Shown here: piece by piece, positions 1 through 7,762 of the stretch | How positions within the stretch are numbered: position 1 is the stretch's first letter | Layout of the letters: each line of letters opens with the position of its first letter | Origin: Bacillota bacterium | GTDB taxonomy: Bacteria; Bacillota_I; Bacilli_A; Acholeplasmatales; Acholeplasmataceae | NCBI GenBank assembly: GCA_006226985.1 | Contig: SBGC01000140.1 | Span: 1-30,611, forward strand | Length of the DNA: 30,611 nucleotides | Direction of reading: 5' to 3' | Made by a program: the position numbers and the translations under genes | The notes under the pieces: generated by a model | Seen by the model: the letters and a program-made list of their open reading frames with translations, nothing else | Database searches by the model: none | Told to the model about the DNA's origin: nothing

Positions 1-240
1 AAAGAAGCAGCACTACATAAAGGAGTTACAGATCCAATGGCAGGAGATGTTGATTTTCTTCTTATGCCCCAAATCGAATCTGGAAATGTTTTTTACAAAA
101 GTATGATGTTTTTAGCTAATGCAAAAAGCGCAAGTGTTATTGCAGGTGCTAAACGACCCATCGTCTTAACATCGCGTGCAGATTCTAAAGAAAGTAAATT
201 TTATTCAATAGCATTATCACAACTGATTGCAAACACATAA
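1..240 (+). CDS. ptb: Phosphate butyryltransferase, C-terminal fragment (gene cut by window edge)
   Basis: The reading frame is open from base 1 and stops at 238-240, giving the last 79 residues of a protein that starts outside the window. The fragment has the C-terminal signature of the phosphate acetyl/butyryltransferase family: a GD-x-D-x-L-x-x-P segment, an ESGNVFYKS block, and PIVLTSRADSKESK near the end. The family transfers an acyl group from CoA to phosphate in the cytoplasm. The spacing of these blocks fits phosphotransbutyrylase better than phosphotransacetylase, but this is judged by eye. Butyryl phosphate would feed a butyrate kinase for ATP, which suits the butyrate-forming lysine pathway further on. 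hutH starts 13 bases downstream, so the two are probably cotranscribed. Confidence 0.75.
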   Translation, partial: KEAALHKGVTDPMAGDVDFLLMPQIESGNVFYKSMMFLANAKSASVIAGAKRPIVLTSRADSKESKFYSIALSQLIANT

Positions 241-253
241 AGGATGTGACACT

Positions 254-1774
254 ATGATTGTACTTAATGGGAATTCATTAACACTTCATGATTTAAAGAA
301 AATTGCAAGAGATTATGAAAAAGTTGACATAGACACGCTTAGTAAAGAGCTCGTTTTAAATGCGAGCCTTTTTGTTCAAGATGTTGTAGAAAAAGGTGAT
401 CCAGTCTATGGTATTAATACAGGGTTTGGTCATCTTGCACATGTAACCATTGATAAAAAGGAAGTCAACAAATTACAAGAAAACCTCTTAGTATCACATG
501 CGTGTGGTGTGGGAGAACCACTACCCATTGAAACAGTAAGAGCGATGATGGCTTTAAGAATTAATGCACTGATTAAAGGTTATAGTGGCATTCGTCTTGA
601 AACAATCATGAAGATGATTGAATTACTTAATTTAAATATTATTCCTGTTGTTTTTGAAAAGGGTTCACTTGGTGCAAGTGGAGACTTAGCGCTTTTATCC
701 CATATGAGCTTACCCCTCATCGGTTTAGGAGAAGTTTATTTTCAGGATGTTCGTATGGATACAAAACATGCATTTGAAAAAGCAAACATTAAACCACTTC
801 CTCATCTACATGCTAAAGAAGGTTTATCACTCATTAATGGTACACAAGCAATGAGTGCGATTGGTGGTTTAGTCCTATATGATACAATTCATTTACTAAA
901 ATTAGCCAACTTATCTGTTTCTTTAACGATGGAAGGACTTCATGGTTTAACGAAAGCATTTGATCCACGCATTCAAGTAATTAGAAATCAAAAAGGACAA
1001 ATGAAAGTAGCGGAAGAAATTCTTTTAAACTTAAACAACAGTACGTATGTTAAAGATCAAGATGGTAAAAGAGTTCAAGATGCATACTCCATTCGTTGCA
1101 CACCACAAGTACATGGAGCTTCACTCGATGCTATACATCATGTGCTTGATATCTTAGAAAATGAAATGAATGCTGTAACAGATAATCCAATCATCTTTAC
1201 AGATAGCAAAGAAGCGATTAGTGCAGGTAACTTTCATGGACAACCTTTAGCATTAGCTTTTGACTATTTAGGAATTGCAATCAGCGAACTTGCGAATATT
1301 AGTGAAAGAAGATTGGAAAGACTTGTTAATCCTCATCTAAACCAAGGCCTACCTCCGTTTTTAGCGAAATGTTCCGGTTTAAACTCAGGATTTATGATTG
1401 TTCAATATACAGCAGCATCACTAGTGAGTGAAAATAAAGTTTTATCTCATCCAGCATCTGTGGATTCTATTCCATCATCAGCTAATCAAGAAGATCATGT
1501 ATCCATGGGATCGATATCTGTTCGAAAGGCAAAATCAATCTTAGATAATGCAAGAAAAGTGATTGCTATGGAAATGTTTACTGCATGTCAAGCAATTGAC
1601 TTAAGAGAAAAGGCTCAACTAGGCGACATAACAGGTAAGGCATATGCATATATTAGAAAACATATTCCATTTATAGAGCATGATGAGATGATGTACCCTC
1701 ACCTACATATGATTGAAAACATCGTGAAAAGCGAGGAATTTTACAATGCTGTTTTTGGAGGCGAAATAAGATGA
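254..1774 (+). CDS. hutH: Histidine ammonia-lyase
   Basis: Deaminates L-histidine to trans-urocanate and ammonia, the first step of histidine degradation. The 506-residue product has the normal family length. The Ala-Ser-Gly triad that cyclises to the MIO electrophile is at residues 141-143 within GSLGASGDLALLSH. The YGINTGFG block with the catalytic Tyr lies near residue 52, and the family motifs around TDNP and FHGQP are present. I start at ATG 254, preceded by AAAGGATG, because it gives the family's usual N-terminus (MIVLNGNSLTL); an in-frame ATG at 227 lies inside the upstream gene and has no good ribosome site. It is the first gene of hutH-hutU-ftcd-hutI-fchA. Its TGA stop overlaps the hutU start as ATGA. 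No promoter is visible between ptb and hutH. Confidence 0.97.
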   Translation: MIVLNGNSLTLHDLKKIARDYEKVDIDTLSKELVLNASLFVQDVVEKGDPVYGINTGFGHLAHVTIDKKEVNKLQENLLVSHACGVGEPLPIETVRAMMALRINALIKGYSGIRLETIMKMIELLNLNIIPVVFEKGSLGASGDLALLSHMSLPLIGLGEVYFQDVRMDTKHAFEKANIKPLPHLHAKEGLSLINGTQAMSAIGGLVLYDTIHLLKLANLSVSLTMEGLHGLTKAFDPRIQVIRNQKGQMKVAEEILLNLNNSTYVKDQDGKRVQDAYSIRCTPQVHGASLDAIHHVLDILENEMNAVTDNPIIFTDSKEAISAGNFHGQPLALAFDYLGIAISELANISERRLERLVNPHLNQGLPPFLAKCSGLNSGFMIVQYTAASLVSENKVLSHPASVDSIPSSANQEDHVSMGSISVRKAKSILDNARKVIAMEMFTACQAIDLREKAQLGDITGKAYAYIRKHIPFIEHDEMMYPHLHMIENIVKSEEFYNAVFGGEIR

Positions 1775-3786
1775 ATCATCCGTTTGTGATTAATATCGAA
1801 ACGATTTTTTCAACACTTCCTGAACAAAAAAATAGATTTTTAAATCATGTGAGACGTGCGCCAAAAAGAGAATCAAAACTATCAGAAAAAGACTTAGAAA
1901 TGGCTTTACTCAATGCTTTAAGATATGTTCCAAAAAACTGGCATGACGAACTTATCCCAGAATTTTATGATGAATTATTAACCAGAGGACGTATTTATGG
2001 TTATCGTTTTATACCTGACCAAAAAATTGTTGGAAAACCAATCGATTCATATCTAGGACAGACCATAGAAGGGAAAGCTATTCAAGTGATGATTGATAAC
2101 AATCTTGACATAGATGTCGCGCTTTACCCTTACGAACTTGTGACATACGGTGAAACCGGTCAAGTCTTTCAAAACTGGATGCAATACCATTTAACAAAAA
2201 AGTATTTAGAAATCATGACAGATGAGCAGACACTCGTTTTAATGTCTGGCCATCCTCTTGGACTATTTAAATCAAGCAAACAATCACCACGTGTGATGAT
2301 CACCAATGGACTCATGGTAGGTCTTTATGATAACCAAGATTCGTTTAATCGTGCACAAGCATTAGGTGTTGCTAACTATGGTCAAATGACTGCAGGAGGT
2401 TTTATGTACATCGGACCTCAAGGTATCGTTCATGGTACTTATAATACGTTACTTAATGCAGGTCGATTAAAACTAAACTTAAAAGATAAAGAAAATTTAG
2501 CCGGTAAATTATTTGTATCATCAGGTCTTGGTGGTATGAGTGGTGCACAAGGTAAAGCCATTGAAATTGCAGGTGGAGTTGGGATAATTGCTGAAGTTGA
2601 TGCTTCACGCATTGAAACAAGATATTCACAAGGTTGGGTTAGCCTCATTGCTAAAACACCTGAAGAAGCATTTAAATTTGCTAAAGAGTTTTTATCACAT
2701 AAAGAACCTAAAGCTATCGCATTTCATGGAAATATCGTCGATTTATTAACGTACGCAAATAAAGAACACATTCATATTGATTTACTATCTGATCAAACAT
2801 CGTGTCATGCAGTCTATGATGGAGGATACTGTCCTCAAGGTTTATCATTTGAAGAACGAACAGAATTATTAAGACATAATAAAACCATCTTTATTGAAAA
2901 AGTCAATGAGACATTGAAAAATCACTATAACCAAATTGAACAACTTGTTAAACAAGGTACATATTTTTTTGACTATGGAAATAGTTTTTTAAAAGCTGTA
3001 TACGATACAGGAATTAAATCGATATGTAAGAATCATGAAAATGATCTTGACGGGTTTGTATATCCATCATATGTAGAAGACATTATGGGACCCCTACTTT
3101 TCGATTATGGGTATGGACCCTTTAGATGGGTATGCTTATCAGGTGATCCAAAAGATTTAGACAAGACAGATCAGATGGCGATGGAAATGATTGATCCACA
3201 TCGCAGATTTCAAGATTATGACAATTATGAATGGATTAAAAATGCAAAGAAAAATAAATTAGTTGTAGGAACACAAGCAAGAATCCTATATCAAGATGCA
3301 TATGGTAGACTCAATATTGCATTAAAATTCAATGAAATGGTAAGAAACAAAGAAGTAGGACCGATTATGCTCGGTAGAGACCATCATGATACAGGTGGCA
3401 CAGATTCACCCTTTAGAGAAACTGCAAATATTAAAGACGGCTCGAATATCATGGCTGAAATGGCAACGCATGTTGCTTTAGGGAATGCATCACGTGGCAT
3501 GAGCTTAGTTGCACTTCACAACGGCGGTGGTGTAGGCATAGGAAAAGCTATCAATGGTGGTTATGGTATGGTTTTAGATGGATCATTTGAAAAGGATGAC
3601 ATATTAAAATCAGCAATGTTATACGATGTGATGGCAGGTGTTTCAAGAAGAGCGTGGGCGAGAAACGAACACGCCATTGAAACCGTGAAAGCCTATCATG
3701 AAATCAACAGGGAATCAGCAGTGACGATACCTTATGAAGCAGATATCCAAAAGATTAAAGACGTTATGTTGAAACATAAAAAATAA
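1771..3786 (+). CDS. hutU: Urocanate hydratase, long form
   Basis: Hydrates urocanate to 4-imidazolone-5-propanoate using tightly bound NAD+ as an electrophile. Family blocks are clear: the stretch around QMTAGGFMYIGPQGIVHGT at roughly residues 205-223, the NAD-binding GLGGMSGAQGKA from residue 252, and GRDHHDTGGTDSP near the C-terminus. The protein has 671 residues against about 555 for the commonly studied Pseudomonas and Bacillus enzymes. From memory, a long subfamily occurs in anaerobic Firmicutes, so I read this as a subfamily trait rather than a fusion. The start overlaps the hutH stop by four bases (ATGA), implying translational coupling. The ftcd gene follows after 12 bases. Confidence 0.96.
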   Translation: MNHPFVINIETIFSTLPEQKNRFLNHVRRAPKRESKLSEKDLEMALLNALRYVPKNWHDELIPEFYDELLTRGRIYGYRFIPDQKIVGKPIDSYLGQTIEGKAIQVMIDNNLDIDVALYPYELVTYGETGQVFQNWMQYHLTKKYLEIMTDEQTLVLMSGHPLGLFKSSKQSPRVMITNGLMVGLYDNQDSFNRAQALGVANYGQMTAGGFMYIGPQGIVHGTYNTLLNAGRLKLNLKDKENLAGKLFVSSGLGGMSGAQGKAIEIAGGVGIIAEVDASRIETRYSQGWVSLIAKTPEEAFKFAKEFLSHKEPKAIAFHGNIVDLLTYANKEHIHIDLLSDQTSCHAVYDGGYCPQGLSFEERTELLRHNKTIFIEKVNETLKNHYNQIEQLVKQGTYFFDYGNSFLKAVYDTGIKSICKNHENDLDGFVYPSYVEDIMGPLLFDYGYGPFRWVCLSGDPKDLDKTDQMAMEMIDPHRRFQDYDNYEWIKNAKKNKLVVGTQARILYQDAYGRLNIALKFNEMVRNKEVGPIMLGRDHHDTGGTDSPFRETANIKDGSNIMAEMATHVALGNASRGMSLVALHNGGGVGIGKAINGGYGMVLDGSFEKDDILKSAMLYDVMAGVSRRAWARNEHAIETVKAYHEINRESAVTIPYEADIQKIKDVMLKHKK

Positions 3787-3798
3787 AGGAGTGATGTT

Positions 3799-4761
3799 AT
3801 GTCCAGAATTGTCCAATGTGTACCAAATATTTCAGAAGGTAAAGATCTAGATAAAATCAATTACATCATCGAACCGCTCAAAAATCAACAGGGTTTTAAA
3901 TTCATATCCGCAGAACCTGATCAAAATTATCATCGTACAGTCATTACATTAATTGGTGATCCAGAAGAAATGATTGAACCATTGATGACATTTATTAACC
4001 GCGCTAGAGAAACCATCGATTTAAATCATCATCAAGGTGAGCATCCACGTATGGGTGCGGTAGATGTGTTACCTTTTATTCCGATTTCTGGTATTCAGAT
4101 TGAAGAATGCATACACTATGCAACATTGATTGGTGAAAAAATAGCTGCTCAATATGATATCCCAGTCTTCTTATATGCTAAAGCAGCAAAACAACCTAAC
4201 CGTATTAATTTACCTGATATCCGCAAAGGTGAATTTGAAGGTATGAAAGAAAAAATAAAAGAAGAACAATGGAAACCAGACTTTGGTCCACAAGCAATTC
4301 ATCCAACATTTGGATGTATTGCAGTAGGTGCAAGAATTCCACTCATTGCATATAACATTGATTTAGATACACAAGATGAAAAAATAGCAAATTCAATCGC
4401 AAAAGCGATTAGACAATCATCTGGCGGATTCCAATATATTCAAGCAGGACCCGCATATTTAGAAGATAAAGGATTTGTTCAAGTCACGATGAATATCTTA
4501 GATTTTAAAAAGAATCCGATGTATCGCATTTTAGAAACTGTCAAAATGGAAGCAAAAAGATATCATGTAAACGTTATGAGTTCTGAAATTGTTGGGTTAT
4601 TACCTAAGGATACCTTAACGGATAGTATTAAGTATTATGAACAAGTTCTAGGCATCGCATATAACAAAGATATGACATTTCAAGAAATCACGAATAAAGC
4701 CATCACATATATGGGTTTAAGGGATTTCGATATATATAAAATTATTGAAGCAAACCTATAA
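3799..4761 (+). CDS. ftcd: Glutamate formimidoyltransferase
   Basis: Transfers the formimino group of N-formimino-L-glutamate to tetrahydrofolate, releasing glutamate. It corresponds to the N-terminal formiminotransferase domain of the animal bifunctional FTCD, here as a separate 320-residue protein. The N-terminal VQCVPNISEG block is typical, and the catalytic histidine falls at residue 82 in GEHPRMGAVDV, the same number as in the animal enzyme. The ribosome site AAAGGAGTG precedes ATG 3799. The partner cyclodeaminase is fchA, two genes on. Using this route instead of HutG or HutF/HutG means the organism recovers a one-carbon unit on folate and a second ammonia. In clostridia and fusobacteria this step can yield ATP through formyl-THF synthetase. 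Confidence 0.96.
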   Translation: MSRIVQCVPNISEGKDLDKINYIIEPLKNQQGFKFISAEPDQNYHRTVITLIGDPEEMIEPLMTFINRARETIDLNHHQGEHPRMGAVDVLPFIPISGIQIEECIHYATLIGEKIAAQYDIPVFLYAKAAKQPNRINLPDIRKGEFEGMKEKIKEEQWKPDFGPQAIHPTFGCIAVGARIPLIAYNIDLDTQDEKIANSIAKAIRQSSGGFQYIQAGPAYLEDKGFVQVTMNILDFKKNPMYRILETVKMEAKRYHVNVMSSEIVGLLPKDTLTDSIKYYEQVLGIAYNKDMTFQEITNKAITYMGLRDFDIYKIIEANL

Positions 4762-4770
4762 GGAGGTCAC

Positions 4771-6030
4771 ATGAAAGCAACCCTTCTCATTCAAAACATT
4801 AAAACGATTTATACGCCTGTAGCAACCCCACCGGTTCATGGAAAGCACATGAATAAAATAAAAGAAATTCATCAAGGTTTTATTGCTATTAAGGATTCGA
4901 CTATACTCGATTTTGGAGTTGGTGATGGAGACAAATATATTGATAACCACACCATTATTCATAATGCAAATCAAACGATTGTTGTTCCTGGATTTATTGA
5001 CTCTCATTCACACTTGGTTCATGCAGGTTCGAGAGAAGATGAGTATGAAAAACTTAATGAAGGTGTTCCATATCTTGATATTTTAAAAGACGGTGGCGGT
5101 ATTTTAGGAACTGTTGAAAAAACTCGGAAAGCGTCATTTGAAGCCCTTTATCAACAAGCTATGAAGTCACTCGATCACATGTTAAGTTATGGTGTAACAG
5201 TTTTAGAAGCGAAGTCAGGTTATGGCTTAAATTTCGAAAACGAAGTTAAGCAACTTGAGGTCGCTAAACAACTTGAACTAGCTCATCCTATTTCTATTCA
5301 ACATACATATATGGGGGCACATGCTATTCCAAGTGAGTTCAAAGATGATCGTGAAGGATACATCTCAACACTCTTAGAAGACATGAAAAAAATCAAAGAA
5401 TTAAGACTTGCAGGAGCAGTTGATGTCTTTTGTGAAACAGGTGTTTTTTCATTGATGGAAGCACGTAGAATTTTATCAAAAGCTAAAGACTTAGGATTCA
5501 TTATTAAGATGCATGCAGATGAAATCCATCCACTAGGTGGAGCTGGTTTAGGTGTTGATCTTCATTGCTCATCAGTTGATCACTTAATGGCGATTAGAGA
5601 TGAAGACATTGAAAAATTAGCATATTCCAACACCATTGCAAATTTACTCCCAGGTACATCTTTCTACTTGAAAAAAGGATATGCACAAGCACGAAAAATG
5701 ATTGATGAAGGTGTAGCAGTAAGTATTTCTGGTGATTATAATCCTGGTTCGTGTCCAACGGAAAACTTCCAGTTCATCATGCAACTTGCTTCAAGAGAAC
5801 TCAAGATGACACCATATGAAATACTCAATGCTGTAACCATTAATCCTGCATATCATCTCGGACTCAGTGCAACGCATGGCTCAATTGAAATTGGTAAATA
5901 TGCAAATCTTGTATGTCTTGATGCACCTAATCTACCTTATATTTTCTATCACTATGGTATCAATCATACAAAAGATGTTTATATTGAAGGCAAACGTGTT
6001 GTGTATCAAAAACAGATTGTGAGGTCATAA
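4771..6030 (+). CDS. hutI: Imidazolonepropionase
   Basis: Opens the ring of 4-imidazolone-5-propanoate to N-formimino-L-glutamate. The 419-residue length is normal for this amidohydrolase-superfamily enzyme. The metal-binding HxH pair is at residues 79 and 81 in GFIDSHSHLVHAG. Further metal or substrate motifs are HADEIHPLGGAGL and SGDYNPGSCPT, where the Asp is the usual final ligand. The YGLNFENEVKQL region is also characteristic. ATG 4771 follows an AGGAGG ribosome site and comes 9 bases after the ftcd stop. In pathway order it acts before ftcd. The gene ends 2 bases before fchA. Confidence 0.96.
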   Translation: MKATLLIQNIKTIYTPVATPPVHGKHMNKIKEIHQGFIAIKDSTILDFGVGDGDKYIDNHTIIHNANQTIVVPGFIDSHSHLVHAGSREDEYEKLNEGVPYLDILKDGGGILGTVEKTRKASFEALYQQAMKSLDHMLSYGVTVLEAKSGYGLNFENEVKQLEVAKQLELAHPISIQHTYMGAHAIPSEFKDDREGYISTLLEDMKKIKELRLAGAVDVFCETGVFSLMEARRILSKAKDLGFIIKMHADEIHPLGGAGLGVDLHCSSVDHLMAIRDEDIEKLAYSNTIANLLPGTSFYLKKGYAQARKMIDEGVAVSISGDYNPGSCPTENFQFIMQLASRELKMTPYEILNAVTINPAYHLGLSATHGSIEIGKYANLVCLDAPNLPYIFYHYGINHTKDVYIEGKRVVYQKQIVRS

Positions 6031-6032
6031 CT

Positions 6033-6680
6033 ATGAAACTTATAGATAATAAAGTTATTGAATTTATCGAACAAGTTGACTCTAAATCACCAGCTCCAGG
6101 TGGTGGTTCGGTATCAGCATTATGTGGTGCGATTGGTGCTTCACTTATTCGCATGGTTGGTCATTTAACAGTCGATAAAAAGAAATTTAATGCACTTGAT
6201 TCAAAAATCCAACTTGAGTTTAAAAGTACACTTTCAGAACTATTAATGATAAAAGAACAACTTATTTTATTGGTCGATAAAGATACGGATGCATTTAACA
6301 TGATTTTAAAAGCATACGCACTACCTAAAACAACAGATTCAGAAATAAACATCAGAAAAGAAGAAATTCAAGTTGCAACACTTGAAGCAATCATGGTACC
6401 ACTTAAAGTTGCAACGCTTTCCATGAGTGCACTTAATCATTTAGATACGATTTTACAAAATGGTAATAAATCAGCCATTTCAGATTTAGGTGTAGCTATA
6501 CTTACACTTATAACAGGTGTTGAAGGAGCTGCCTTAAACGTTTTAATTAACTTATCCGGATTAGAAGATCGTATTGCTGCACAGCAATTTAAAAATCAGG
6601 TTGATGAACTTCTAAAAAAAGCCCACCTTAAAAAAGATGAGCTTCTACCTAAGATTTATCAACAATTACTTAATTCATAG
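6033..6680 (+). CDS. fchA: Formiminotetrahydrofolate cyclodeaminase
   Basis: Converts 5-formimino-THF to 5,10-methenyl-THF and ammonia, completing the folate-linked end of histidine degradation. The 215-residue protein is a stand-alone cyclodeaminase equal to the C-terminal domain of FTCD. The N-terminal SPAPGGGSVSALCGAIGASL block is the family hallmark, and the rest is mainly helical as expected. It starts two bases after the hutI stop, so it is surely in the same operon. A strong hairpin terminator follows directly, marking the operon end. Confidence 0.93.
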   Translation: MKLIDNKVIEFIEQVDSKSPAPGGGSVSALCGAIGASLIRMVGHLTVDKKKFNALDSKIQLEFKSTLSELLMIKEQLILLVDKDTDAFNMILKAYALPKTTDSEINIRKEEIQVATLEAIMVPLKVATLSMSALNHLDTILQNGNKSAISDLGVAILTLITGVEGAALNVLINLSGLEDRIAAQQFKNQVDELLKKAHLKKDELLPKIYQQLLNS

Positions 6681-6683
6681 ACA

Positions 6684-6713
6684 TAAAAAAAGGAATCCGC
6701 GATTCTTTTTTTG
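6684..6713. terminator. Bidirectional terminator between fchA and the minus-strand gene
   Basis: A run of A residues, the inverted repeat GGAATC/GATTC around a CGC loop, and a run of T residues form a symmetrical intrinsic terminator. The T tract serves the hut operon on the plus strand. The A tract, read on the other strand, serves the convergent small membrane protein gene whose stop lies two bases away. Confidence 0.85.
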
Positions 6714-6714
6714 T

Positions 6715-6951
6715 TTAAGCAAAGAATTTCACACGACCATAGAGAATTACAGATACGATATCAATAATCCAGAGAATCGCAAATCCTAATACAATCCAAA
6801 GGATACCAACAACAAGCATGGTATTATCTTTTCTGTCAATACCTTTAGCAATACGATAAATACCATAAGCAATGCCATCTATCGCAGGTAAAGCAAGAAT
6901 CAGTTTAATTAAAAAAGGTAAATCATCATAAGCTTTTACTAAATCTCTCAT
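6715..6951 (-). CDS. Small membrane protein, function unknown
   Basis: A 78-residue protein starting MRDLVKAYDD, with two hydrophobic segments at about residues 12-34 and 44-71 separated by a short charged stretch (DRKDN). I choose the start at 6951 because AAAGGAGG lies at the right distance upstream on the minus strand; the frame is open to 7017, but the earlier ATGs have no such site. It resembles the generic two-helix membrane proteins common in low-GC Gram-positive genomes, and I cannot give it a function. It is the only minus-strand gene in the window, lies between two catabolic operons, has its own promoter, and shares a terminator with hut. Confidence 0.7.
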   Translation of the reverse strand: MRDLVKAYDDLPFLIKLILALPAIDGIAYGIYRIAKGIDRKDNTMLVVGILWIVLGFAILWIIDIVSVILYGRVKFFA

Positions 6952-6980
6952 TGAACAACCTCCTTTGTCTTTATACCTTA

Positions 6981-7008
6981 AGTATACACTCATTAAATTT
7001 AATTTCAA
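6981..7008 (-). promoter_or_regulatory. Promoter for the small membrane protein gene
   Basis: On the minus strand TTGAAA (7008-7003) and TATACT (6986-6981) are separated by 16 bases, each matching the sigma-A consensus at five of six positions. They lie about 30 bases upstream of the chosen start at 6951. Confidence 0.6.
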
Positions 7009-7085
7009 GTATTGCAAATTTTAATCAAAGATTACTATCAAAAAAGACTTGATTATATTTCAATATACTTTCGTTCTAAAAGATG

Positions 7086-7115
7086 TTGACAGCGCTTTCA
7101 TTATTCGTTTATAAT
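7086..7115 (+). promoter_or_regulatory. Sigma-A-type promoter of the lysine fermentation operon
   Basis: A perfect TTGACA at 7086-7091 and a perfect TATAAT at 7110-7115 are separated by 18 bases. The transcript would start near 7122, a few bases before the lysine riboswitch aptamer. No other promoter of this quality was noticed in the window, which suggests high intrinsic strength held in check by the riboswitch and by the overlapping cre-like box. Confidence 0.85.
7087..7100. promoter_or_regulatory. Probable cre box (CcpA site) overlapping the -35 of the lysine operon
   Basis: The 14-mer TGACAGCGCTTTCA matches the catabolite-responsive element consensus TGWAANCGNTNWCA at 13 of 14 positions, differing only at position 4. 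It covers five of the six bases of the -35 box, so a bound CcpA would block RNA polymerase. This implies that lysine fermentation is switched off when preferred sugars are present. No ccpA gene lies in the window, so the regulator is inferred. Confidence 0.7.
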
Positions 7116-7130
7116 GGATATGTAGATTCG

Positions 7131-7298
7131 ATACAGAGGTGCGATTTATTGTGTACTTTTATCACGAAAAGAATGGACGTTCATGTGATTAAAGGAAGGA
7201 ATACGTCGCCGAAAGCTTAATTTTGTCCAACCTTAAGCTTGGTGAATGAGGATACACTTCATTCATTGCCATTTTGTGTGAAAAATGGAGAGCTGTTT
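7131..7298 (+). promoter_or_regulatory. Lysine riboswitch (L box) aptamer
   Basis: The conserved L-box core is present: AGAGGTGCG at 7135-7143, AAAGGAAGGAAT in the middle, and CGTCGCCGAAAGC around 7204-7216. Helices can be drawn: P2 with ATCAC/GTGAT, P3 with AAGCTTAA/TTAAGCTT (7214-7221 and 7233-7240), P4 with TGAATGA/TCATTCA, and P5 with CATTTT/AAAATG (7270-7275 and 7282-7287). P5 is followed by the joining segment GAGAG and the P1 3' strand CTGT (7293-7296), which pairs with ACAG (7133-7136). The RNA lies between a perfect promoter and the lysine fermentation genes, so ligand and target agree. The 3' end overlaps an intrinsic terminator, with an arrangement that favours activation by lysine. 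Confidence 0.92.
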
Positions 7299-7324
7299 TT
7301 TATAACAGTTCTCCTTATTTTTTT
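7287..7324 (+). terminator. Riboswitch-controlled intrinsic terminator
   Basis: An 11-base-pair stem (GGAGAGCTGTT with AACAGTTCTCC, one G-U pair, loop 7298-7303) is followed by TTATTTTTTT. Its 5' arm, 7287-7297, is made of the last base of P5, the J5/1 joining segment and the P1 3' strand of the lysine aptamer. Terminator and folded aptamer therefore cannot coexist. Confidence 0.9.
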
Positions 7325-7342
7325 GAAAGAAGAGGAAAAATC

Positions 7343-7762
7343 ATGATTAGAAAAATGAACATTGGTGACGTAAGATCTTATACAAGAATCATTACACAAG
7401 AAGACGTTTTAAAATTTGGTGAGTTAACAGGTGATATGAATGATACCCATTTCAATGAAGCCTATGCTGCAACCACAATTTTTAAAAAACCGATTGTACA
7501 CGGTATGCTAATTGGATCACTATTCAGTAAAATATTTGGGTTAGATTATCCAGGCGAAGGAACGATTTATTGTTCCCAATCACTCATTTTTAAGAAACCG
7601 GTATATCCCAACCAAACTTTAATTGTTAAAGTAACGGTTAAAGATATTGTTCTAGAAAAAAATCGCGTGATTTTTACAACAGAAATACTTAATGAGCAAC
7701 AAGAAGTTATGCTCACAGGTGAAGCGATGCTTATGCCAAGAAAAGAGGTTCATCATGAATAA
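7343..7762 (+). CDS. MaoC-like hot-dog dehydratase / enoyl-CoA hydratase
   Basis: A 139-residue single hot-dog-fold protein of the MaoC/PhaJ family. The hydratase-2 motif is clear in TGDMNDTHFNEAYA, with Asp31 and His36 at the catalytic positions known from (R)-specific enoyl-CoA hydratases. The start is ATG 7343, after a GAGG site; the frame extends back into the riboswitch terminator, which cannot be coding. It is the first gene of the lysine operon and overlaps atoD by eight bases. The likely reaction is reversible hydration of crotonyl-CoA to 3-hydroxybutyryl-CoA, giving a route from the crotonyl-CoA made by Kal. A gene for an (R)-specific dehydrogenase is not seen here, so the exact role is open. 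It is not part of the lysine pathway as usually drawn. Confidence 0.85.
   Translation: MIRKMNIGDVRSYTRIITQEDVLKFGELTGDMNDTHFNEAYAATTIFKKPIVHGMLIGSLFSKIFGLDYPGEGTIYCSQSLIFKKPVYPNQTLIVKVTVKDIVLEKNRVIFTTEILNEQQEVMLTGEAMLMPRKEVHHE

Noticed and set aside
4756..5007. Minus-strand frame across the ftcd/hutI junction
   Set aside because: Overlaps the start of hutI and its ribosome site; no family resemblance.
7274..7342. Upstream extension of the maoC reading frame
   Set aside because: The extension covers the riboswitch terminator and its T tract; the ATG at 7343 has a ribosome site and gives the standard MaoC N-terminus.
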